In this document: in pieces, positions 18,300-26,000 of the stretch
How positions within the stretch are numbered: position 1 is the stretch's first letter
How the letters are laid out: the number at the start of each line of letters is the position of its first letter
Source of the DNA: Ignavibacteria bacterium UBA7675
GTDB taxonomy: Bacteria > Bacteroidota > Ignavibacteria > Kapaibacteriales > UB7675
Assembly (NCBI GenBank): GCA_002483085.1
Contig: DLHF01000027.1
Span: 1 to 37,859, forward strand
Direction: 5' to 3'
Length of the DNA: 37,859 nucleotides
The notes under the pieces: model-generated
The model's database searches: none
Told to the model about the DNA's origin: nothing
Seen by the model: the letters and a program-made list of their open reading frames with translations, nothing else
Position numbers and translations under genes: made by a program

Positions 18300-18386
18300 A
18301 TAATGCACGATTTTATGCACGACGATGGATAGGGCGATAGCAACTATTCTCTATGCATCAGGCAGGGTACACCTTTGCAGAGCGCG

Positions 18387-18932
18387 TCACGCCGAGCCCG
18401 GGTCCGGAGGATAAGCACCATCGGTAGCTATTATATAATTGAGAGTGAGCAGCGGCTGAACGACGCTAAATGGCATACTTGCTCCCGTAGGAGAAAGAGA
18501 ATCGGAGGCCATGAGTGCGCCGGAGGATGAAGCTGCATAGCGCGTATTTACTGGGGCAGTAGTAGCAATATCCACAGGGCCAACCCCCATGTACGCATCT
18601 GCTGGATTGTTCAGTGTTCCCTCCCCTTCCTCATTGTTGCACGCCATGGCGTGCTTGTGTGCTGGAAACTGATCAACAGTGAGCGCGACGGTCTCGCTAC
18701 CAGCCCGAGTGCCGAGAGAAGCACTAGACGACATCCCCACTGGTATGCGTCCGCGCAAGTCGGGCAGAGCAAATGTCATAGTCCCGTCTCCTCCAAATGC
18801 ATTTTTGATAACGGCAAACAGCAACGGGCAACTCTGTATCATAAGAAGCAGACCATTGCAAAAAGCCCAGCCATCTGGAGGTTGATGTCCAGCAAATATG
18901 CGGATCTCGCCAATCATTGGATATACCTTCAT
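18387..18932 (-). CDS. Collar-domain protein, type A (A1)
   Basis: 181 residues from the ATG at 18932, chosen because GAGGAAAT lies about 9 nt upstream; a longer frame to 19022 exists but its extra 30 residues are not family-like. Landmarks: MIGEIRIFAGHQPPDGWAFCNG, a short collar loop (VGMSSSASLGTRAGSETVAL), PAHKHAMACN, YMGVGPVDIATTAPVNTRYAAS and LNYIIATDGAYPPDPGSA. It is the last gene of cassette 1 and the most diverged type A protein: IGQLLP is replaced by NGLLLM and the terminus is extended by several residues. About 119 nt separate it from B1. Confidence 0.86.
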   Translation of the reverse strand: MKVYPMIGEIRIFAGHQPPDGWAFCNGLLLMIQSCPLLFAVIKNAFGGDGTMTFALPDLRGRIPVGMSSSASLGTRAGSETVALTVDQFPAHKHAMACNNEEGEGTLNNPADAYMGVGPVDIATTAPVNTRYAASSSGALMASDSLSPTGASMPFSVVQPLLTLNYIIATDGAYPPDPGSA

Positions 18933-19051
18933 GATAATATTTCCTCGTATTATTAGTATTGTTATTGCGATATATAGTACTATCTCTAGCGGCTCTCCCG
19001 TCTGGCCAGCCGATTCGCCCAAGGCTGCCGAGCTGCTTCCACCGATAATTA

Positions 19052-19609
19052 TTAGGGATTCGGGAAGGGTCCATCCACACAGATAATATAATTCAGCACC
19101 AATGTAGGCTGCTGGAGGCTCACAGGATCCGAACCGCCAACAGTGCTCACCGCGTCTGCGGCCATGGCAACCCCAGTAGTTGGATCAGTAGCATAGCGCG
19201 TATTAATGGCCTCGCCCGTTGAGGTTGTTGGCCCAACCCCCATGTAGTTATCTGCTGGATTGTTTTGAGTCCCCGATCCCGTTGTATTATTACACCGCAC
19301 ATTATGTGTGTGCAGTGGAAAATTGCTGAGGGAGAGAGTCACCTCATCCTGGCCTGCTGTATCCCCGACATTGAGCGGCATCAGGGGTGGAGCGGCACTG
19401 CGATGGCTAGCCCCCGACCCGATAGGCATCGCATCTCGCAGGTCGGGCAGAGCAAATGTCGTAGTTCCATTGCCACCATATCGATAGCCGAGAATGCTAA
19501 ATAAGGCTCTGTTCTGTAGAACATCTAATATCGTACCATCGCAGATATGCCAGTAAGCCGGTGCATATGCACCGGCAAAAATCCGGAGTTCGCCTAATGT
19601 ACCGTCCAT
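19052..19609 (-). CDS. Collar-domain protein, type B (B1)
   Basis: 185 residues from the ATG at 19609 with AAGGAATTTT just before it, the same arrangement as in B2 and B3; the in-frame ATG at 19636 has no such site. Body: GTLGELRIFAGAYAPAYWHICDG, ILGYRYGGNGTTTF, LPDLRDAMPIGSGASHR, PLHTHNVRC, NYMGVGPTTSTGEAINTRYATDP, NYIICVDGPFPNP. LRD replaces LRG at the collar signature, and TSTG replaces D-S/R-STG with a one-residue loss. It is the middle gene of cassette 1. Confidence 0.86.
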   Translation of the reverse strand: MDGTLGELRIFAGAYAPAYWHICDGTILDVLQNRALFSILGYRYGGNGTTTFALPDLRDAMPIGSGASHRSAAPPLMPLNVGDTAGQDEVTLSLSNFPLHTHNVRCNNTTGSGTQNNPADNYMGVGPTTSTGEAINTRYATDPTTGVAMAADAVSTVGGSDPVSLQQPTLVLNYIICVDGPFPNP

Positions 19610-19793
19610 AAAATTCCTTTGTTCTAAATAATACACATAGAATTAAAAATGGCGATCATGCCATTGCAAAGAGAGAGTGTGTATAGCACAGGTAGTTTCT
19701 GCCACAGAAGCAGAGCGGTACTGAGCCATTTGTGCCTTCCCCATGAAGCGCTACACAGACCGGCAGCCTGTAAGAGTATCGCGCTACATGTTA

Positions 19794-20357
19794 TCACTCC
19801 ATCTTGCCATATGGATATGCCCCGTCCACACAGATCATGAAAAGCATTGATAGTGAACGCTGCATAACATTGACTGGAGCCGCTTTCGTAAGGCCAACAG
19901 ATGATAGTGATTTCAGCCCCATCTGGCTGTCGTCGGACGTTGTTGCAAACCGCGTATTAGAGGATCTACCAGTCGATCTGTCGGCCTGCCCTGCACTGAT
20001 GTAATTGTCCGCTGGCGTATTCAGTGTACCTACAGCAACGTCGCTGTTGCAGGCAAGTGTGTGCGTATGTGTAGGTATATTTTCCCTCGTCAACACCGTT
20101 TCTGCGGCTCCATCATAGCCACCTATGCTGGTTGAAATTAGTGTCGATGCTGTAGCAGGACCACATGCAGCACGACCACATAGGTCTGGCAGAAGAAACG
20201 TAGTGCTACCGTTTCCACCATAGGTGTCCCCAATTACTGCAAATAAGCTTCTAAACTCCTGCCTCGTATACTCCTTCCCGTCACAAAGAAGCCAGCCTTG
20301 CGGCACATACTCTCCAGAAAAAATCCGGATCTCGCCTACATAAGCGTTATCATCCAT
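19794..20357 (-). CDS. Collar-domain protein, type C (C1)
   Basis: 187 residues; AAGGGGTTTACT precedes the ATG. Type C marks are kept: AYVGEIRIFSGEYVPQGWLLCDG, IGDTYGGNGSTTF, LPDLCGRAACGPATAS, PTHTHTLACN, NYISAGQADRSTGRSSNTRFAT, MLFMICVDGAYPYG. The motif MG(A/V)GP of all others is changed to ISAGQ, and NTRYA to NTRFA. It is the first gene of cassette 1, and the gap to B1 (184 nt) is about 100 nt longer than in the other cassettes. It is the first collar gene of the whole array in the direction of transcription. Confidence 0.86.
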   Translation of the reverse strand: MDDNAYVGEIRIFSGEYVPQGWLLCDGKEYTRQEFRSLFAVIGDTYGGNGSTTFLLPDLCGRAACGPATASTLISTSIGGYDGAAETVLTRENIPTHTHTLACNSDVAVGTLNTPADNYISAGQADRSTGRSSNTRFATTSDDSQMGLKSLSSVGLTKAAPVNVMQRSLSMLFMICVDGAYPYGKME

Positions 20358-20653
20358 AGTAAACCCCTTATTGTTAAATGGTAGATGACAAGGTACATGT
20401 TATGCTGTACCTATTTATGTGTGTACAACACCTTCAACAGAAGATGTTGTTGCTATAAATTCAGAAAGGATCGATGGTCAGCACGAGAAATCATTACAGT
20501 GTATCCCATATGGGATTAATATGTGTAATTCTCATGAGGCCTCTCCGAGCTCCCCCTAAACAATTACAAACGGTGTTGCGGAATCTGTAATACGGCAGTG
20601 CAATAATCCGTAGAACATGTGAAAATTGAAAAAATCACACCAACATTCCTATG
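20358..20653 (-). promoter_or_regulatory. Leader region of collar cassette 1 with covarying hairpin
   Basis: H1 here has different arms from the other cassettes (aggtaca/tgtacct, 20391-20412) yet sits at the same place, 34 nt from the start codon. A second hairpin (20425-20450) pairs ACAACA and CTTC arms around a 4-nt loop, and H3 is at 20591-20612 (tacgg/ccgta). The leader is shorter than in cassettes 2 and 3 and lacks the ggagcg/cgctcc stem. No gene is supported. Confidence 0.5.
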
Positions 20654-20695
20654 CAAATATGACTGTGGCGAACAGTCTCATACCAAAACTCTACC
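20654..20695 (-). promoter_or_regulatory. Promoter-like conserved block, copy 1
   Basis: Minus-strand AGTTTTGGTATGAG followed after 22 nt by CATATTTGCATAGGAA. CATATTTG is the copy nearest to the Bacteroidota -7 pattern. The flanking sequence is more diverged than in copies 2 and 3, so conservation of the two boxes is informative. Confidence 0.38.
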
Positions 20696-20748
20696 TACCG
20701 GCATAGCTTTTACAACACAGCCAGCGCGACAAAGGCAGCACGACCACG

Positions 20749-20856
20749 CGGCGGGAAGTTATCGGAGGCCCGTCCGTACACCGTTCTTACGGTGACATAT
20801 GCGCGGACGTGTGCAGCGCAGGGCAACGACCACGCGCAGGAGCGCCGAAGCGCAAC
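20749..20856 (-). repeat. Dispersed intergenic repeat, copy B
   Basis: This is the minus-strand copy. It has GCGCTTCGG at the 20856 end and CTGCAC and CCGCGC blocks. The core TCACCGTAAGAACGGTG holds its dyad at 20780-20793, followed by ACGGACG and CGATAACTTCCCGCCGC. It lies between the start of the collar array and the end of the OmpA gene. The remaining sequence up to 20945 shows nothing I can name. Confidence 0.7.
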
Positions 20857-20945
20857 GGTTTCTATAAACCTGCTTGGTGCACAACTGTAGACAGGTCGTA
20901 AACTCCTTTCAGGACGCCTTTGGGAAGTGGTGTGCGCCGATGGCA

Positions 20946-23063
20946 CTACTGTCCGTCCAGCCGCTTTACTGGCGTTTCGATAACAATATGTACAGTGCGA
21001 GAATACATGCGGCCATGCGGTGTGCCATTGTCAAACAGAAGGCGGGAGCTGCCAATGGCTTCGGTCTCGGCGTCGGCAAAGCCGAGGAGGCGGCGCACTT
21101 CGCGGCAGCGGCGGTCGGCGAGCTTTTGGTTGTACTCGCCCTCTCCTGTCCTGTCGGTATATCCAATAATACGCACACGCGATTGCGGCTGAATGCGCGA
21201 GCGTACATGCTCCAGAATTTGCTCATTAGCAGCGTCGATACCCGTGCTGTTGTAGTCGAACAACACAAGTGCAAACCGCTCTATCTCGATATTGGTGCTG
21301 TCGTTGCGCCGACGAGCAATGGTGAGCTGCCGCAAGGGCAATCGGCTTTCGGCTATTACCGACGAGCTATTGTTTTGCGTTACAGTCAGCACCCCCACAA
21401 CAGCGGTGTCGTGCATCAGCCTAGTACCATCGGGCTTCAGGCGTATCGGCGGGGGCGTACCAGCAGCGGCGGTATCGACAAGAAGAGTGCCGCTTGCTTC
21501 CGCTCTCACAGTGACACGCCAGGCAGCAGGCTCTGCCGACAGGATTTCGGGAAGGCATTCCAGTTCAGGCGGTGTAAGCACGCGCTCTACCGTGCGAAGA
21601 ACAATGGGTGCGAGCAGGCGCGGATCGCTGGCAGTAATTTCTGCTCTGCGGTTCTCGTCCCGACCATCGGCTGTAGATGTGTTCGATGGCGAAGCTGGCA
21701 AACCACGCGCCTGTATCGCGATGCGCTTTGCCTCTATCCCTCCCACAGATGTTAAATAACGCTGGACATCCTTTGCTCGGCGCTGTGGCAGTGTATTATC
21801 GCTTTCATCGTCGCTTTTGCATCCTGTAATGACAATACGGCTTTCGGGAAAACGCATCATACGCTCTGCGAGAATGTTCAGCATATCGTCGTACACAGCG
21901 AGAGCCGAAAAATGCAAATGAGTCGTGTCGAACTCTCCTACGGCCTGTATTTGGTGCTGGTAACTATCAGCGACGTCGGCAGCGTCGCGCTGGAAAAACA
22001 CATACGGCAGAAGCGGAAAGCTCTCCTGAGCTTGTGTCTCTTCTATGATAATCACCGGAGCGTCGGTTCTTTCTCCTGTAGAAGCAACCCCGACGATAGC
22101 CAGCCGTGCATGAGGAGACGGAGCGGGCACATCGCGCCTGTACTGTTCACTCCGTGTAAGAGTCTGTACAACAAGCGAAGCCATGCGCTCTTCTTCTATG
22201 TGCTCTTTTGTATCGACAAGGTGGATGTGCTCGGTGTTGATGCCAGCCACAACCTGTTGCACGGTGTCGCGCTGAAAAACAGTATCGCGCCGAATCTGCA
22301 TGAGTTCGGGCTCGGCCATATCGACTTTGAGCGCCACGCCAACAGTAAGCGCCCCCACTTGCCAGTCTACATCAGCAATAGAATTGAGGGGGGCACGCCA
22401 GCGTATTTCAGGAGCCAAAGTTGCATGGGCAGATATGGGGAAATCATAGCTCACACCTGCCACTGCGTGCAGCAATACAGATGCAGCACCGGGAAGATCG
22501 CCAGAAGCTTCGTTGCGTATTCGGCTGTCGGAGCCTGTGAAAACAACAGTGGACGGCGACTGAAGTTCCTCTTTCTGCCGAAATTCTGCCACGAAAAGCC
22601 AAGCGCCCGAAACACCGATGTGCACACCAAGCCGAGGCAAGGGCGACCAGACAAATGCAGGTTCCAGAAACACTGTGTGAAGCGTTGCATCAATAGAATG
22701 TTGGGTGATAATATCAGCCGTGGTCGTATCGAACGGTGCCCCGGTGCGAAGCACAAGAGTATTGCCGATGAGTTCGTCGCGCACCAGCGAACCATGCAGG
22801 CTCGCGTAGCCCACGCGCAATTGTACCGACGACGAATGTGTAAGCTGATAGCCAGCCAGCAGCCCGGCGCTGAGTCCGCTACCCGAGCCCTCGTCAAATC
22901 CCGGCGAGCAACACGGTATAGCGGGCAACGCCTTAAAATTGCTCATGTGCGTATTGACTCCATAGCCAGCAAAACCGCCGAGATAGAGCGGCGTTGTGTG
23001 TTCCTGTGCTCCAAGCGACAGTGTTGCAGCAATGATGCAAATGAGTACGTATATTGTCTGCAT
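20946..23063 (-). CDS. Outer-membrane protein with two OmpA-type peptidoglycan-binding domains
   Basis: 705 residues from the ATG at 23063, preceded by AAGGAAGAG and lying 10 nt after the stop of the propeller gene upstream; the longer frame to 23141 would overlap that gene. A signal peptide (IYVLICIIAATLSLGA) is followed by a beta-barrel-like N-terminal region (about 20-290) with alternating hydrophobic strands such as GGFAGYGVNTHMSN and SVQLRVGYASLHGS. A short linker follows. The first OmpA-like domain is at about 385-490 (VITGCKSDDESDN..PQRRAKDVQRYL). A middle domain of unknown type comes next. The second OmpA domain is at about 600-700, with IIGYTDRTGEGEYNQKLADRR, the classic NxxL-S/A-xxRA-type peptidoglycan motif. 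It most likely anchors the outer membrane to the wall and may hold the co-transcribed propeller protein at the surface; this last point is inference. Confidence 0.9.
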   Translation of the reverse strand: MQTIYVLICIIAATLSLGAQEHTTPLYLGGFAGYGVNTHMSNFKALPAIPCCSPGFDEGSGSGLSAGLLAGYQLTHSSSVQLRVGYASLHGSLVRDELIGNTLVLRTGAPFDTTTADIITQHSIDATLHTVFLEPAFVWSPLPRLGVHIGVSGAWLFVAEFRQKEELQSPSTVVFTGSDSRIRNEASGDLPGAASVLLHAVAGVSYDFPISAHATLAPEIRWRAPLNSIADVDWQVGALTVGVALKVDMAEPELMQIRRDTVFQRDTVQQVVAGINTEHIHLVDTKEHIEEERMASLVVQTLTRSEQYRRDVPAPSPHARLAIVGVASTGERTDAPVIIIEETQAQESFPLLPYVFFQRDAADVADSYQHQIQAVGEFDTTHLHFSALAVYDDMLNILAERMMRFPESRIVITGCKSDDESDNTLPQRRAKDVQRYLTSVGGIEAKRIAIQARGLPASPSNTSTADGRDENRRAEITASDPRLLAPIVLRTVERVLTPPELECLPEILSAEPAAWRVTVRAEASGTLLVDTAAAGTPPPIRLKPDGTRLMHDTAVVGVLTVTQNNSSSVIAESRLPLRQLTIARRRNDSTNIEIERFALVLFDYNSTGIDAANEQILEHVRSRIQPQSRVRIIGYTDRTGEGEYNQKLADRRCREVRRLLGFADAETEAIGSSRLLFDNGTPHGRMYSRTVHIVIETPVKRLDGQ

Positions 23064-23073
23064 CACTCTTCCT

Positions 23074-26000
23074 TTATTGCACGATAAGAAATTGCTGCGT
23101 TGCGGTCTGCGTTGGTGTGCGAAGTACAAGCCAATACACACCGGAACTCATGCTACTCACGTCGTACCGCTCAATTGCTGCGCCATCGCTGCCCGGTACA
23201 TGGCGCCATCGCTTCAATACATTGCTGCGGCCACCATTGCTGTACAGCTCTATCACACATTCGCCCGCCTCTACCACTTCCACCAATACCACTAGTTCCT
23301 CCTGTACAGGATGTGGCTGAATACTGATCCCAAAGCCCGATTTACTGCGTACAAAGCGCGTGTCTCCTTCGCGGCAAATACCCTCTAGTGTCAACACACC
23401 CTGCCGTTTTTCGCTGGTAGAAAAAGGTACATCGGTAAGGGTGAATGCCTCCACTGTAAATACTGTATTGTCGCGCTCGCCGAGCAGTATATCGCCTATA
23501 AGTTCGGTAGCAATAGACGGCTGGTTGGCAAGCTCCACATGCTCAATTCTCCCACTCACTCTGCGCTCGCCTGTTGTAGCATCGACCGCACTGCCTGTAA
23601 TCACTCCGCGCGAAAGCCCGGTCGGGAAAAATACGGAGGCATCCATTGTTGCCGTAAATTCTACAGTGTGGCCTCCGGGCTCATTGCCCAAAGTGATCTG
23701 TGCCATCAGTGGCATACGGTAGCCGCGCTGCCACGGCAATGCTGTAGTATCGGGGAATGAAGCAACCACCACCGTACCTGTGCCCATTGCGCTTATAGAA
23801 AAGCTCAGCGTTTCCGGGCATGGGTTCAGTATATCCACCAGCAAGTCGCTCTTGTACACCCCGGCTTGCTGCGGATGGAATTGGACAGCTACAACTAACG
23901 AATCGCCGGGCGGTATATCCGCAGGTAATGGCGGTATAAAAGCAGCAGCAAACTCGGGAAGGTTCGGCGCAAAGTGCCACGACTCTACGCGTACTGTTTC
24001 CGCGCTGCGATTTACCCAGGTGCGTACTTCCTGTGTCGTGCTGCCCACAACCACAGCGCCCCAGTCGATGTATCCGGCAAGGCCAAATGTCGTGCCGCGA
24101 TAGATCACAACTGCCGTGGTAGAGCCCGCACAGCCGCTCCCATCGCTTACTACAACACTGTACTCGCCATCATCGCTCACAGTAATGCTCTCTGTGGTTT
24201 CGCCTGTCGACCACAGGTAGGAAGAAAACCCGCTACCAGCAGAAAGCACGACCGATTCGCCCTGGCATGGCACTGCCGGCACAGCCATTACCATTGGCTG
24301 TAGAACACCGCCGATGGCAACAACCATTGCCGTTTCGCCTTCGCATAAACTGTTCTGATGGCGCACCTTTACCGCAACAGAACCAGTGGTGCCAGCTCCC
24401 CACTGCACAGTAATAGCCGGCGTTGATCGCCCCGAAAGAATAGCGCCTCCCTCAACATTCCAATCGAAATTAGCAGCGGCTGAAACGTCGCTCGCGGTGT
24501 ACACTGTAGTGCTGTTGGTACACACCCGCGCAGACCCAAGAATCATGAACTGTGGTACTGCCCCCGCGACAATAGTAATCGTTGTACTGCCACTACACCC
24601 CTGATCGTTGTGCACTGTTACGGTATAAGCGCCGGGCGTATCCACGACAATGCTGGACGATGTCGCTCCGCCTGTCCAGCGATATTCCGCGTACACTCCT
24701 GCTACACGCAGCTCGGTTGTAAAGCCGGGACAGAGCTCCGTTACACCTATCACATCGGGTTGTAGGCTGTCGGCTACCGACACAGCCAGCGTTGTCGTGC
24801 TCTGGCATTGCTGCACTGTGCGCGTAAGCACCACACTCCCCGCTCCGGACTGTGTCCAGCGAATACGAACGCGCTCATCAGTAGCGGACGATACAATAGA
24901 GCCGCCTGTCGCTGTCCAGCGGTACAACATGCCAGCCTGTTTTGGCACCACATACACAGCCTCGTTGCCAGCACATACAGAAAGCGAGCCAACTATGCCG
25001 CTCGAAGGTACATCCGCCATATCAACTTTTTGCGATACCGTAAGCGAAGTACAGCCGTTTTCATCTGTTACAAACACTGCGTAGGTACCAGCTTCGCGCA
25101 CTGTAATGCTCGGTGTTGTGGCGCCATTGCTCCAAGCATAAGCAGGAAATACACCCACGGCAGTAAGTATAATGCTGCCACCCGGGCAAAGCGTTGCCGA
25201 GGGCGCTGCTACAATCTGTGTCGTAGGTCGTGGCCTAGAAGCAACCGCAATAGTAGTAGAACCCGTACAGCCTTGGTCATTCGTGACGGTAAGAGTGTAG
25301 ACACCGGCGCTTGAGATTTCCACCTGTTGTGCAGTTGCAATAACGGATGTATCAAACATCCAGTGATACTCGCGATAAGGCGTGTCCGCACGCAGGAAAG
25401 CGCGCGCGCCTTCGCACAGTGCTACTGGGCCGATAACCTCGGGCATAGGACGCGGCACGATGTCTACGGTGACTGGACGAGATGCGGTATTGCACGGGGC
25501 ACTCGCATCGGTAAGCACGCTATATACTCCGGCCTTCCGAACAACAATAGAGGCCGTTGTCGCTCCGTTGGACCATAGATAGGAATTGTAGCCTGGAGCT
25601 GCGCTGATAATTGCCGAGTCGCCCTCGCAGATACGAATCGCCCCTGTTGGAGTAGTTTCCGGCCTGGGAGCAGCACAGCTAAACCGCACAATAAACGCGT
25701 CCGAACTGCCGCTTTTTATGGGTTGAATGGCGTTTATCATCGGTATGTTCGCGCTGCCCGTTGCCCCCACTACGACAATACGACTTTCATTATCCGTAGC
25801 AATGCCATGCCCTTTCTCAAACCAGATTCTGTCGTCCCCACCAAAATAGGTGGACCAGATTCTGCCACCGTGTTCATCGAAGCCTACGACGAATGCGTCG
25901 CTGCCACCTCCGGAAACAGCCTGAAAAGGGTCGAATACGGGGAAATTGCTGCTCTCAGTCCAGCCGGTCAGAAATACATTATCCCTGCCGTCGGCAGCTA

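Noticed and set aside
10978..20357. Prophage or tailocin remnant
   Set aside because: No capsid, sheath, tube, baseplate, lysis or integrase gene is present; all twelve genes are collar-domain proteins of the kind found on bacterial chromosomes.
21912..23087. Plus-strand open frame of 391 codons
   Set aside because: Antisense to the OmpA gene, with shadow-like composition and no family resemblance.
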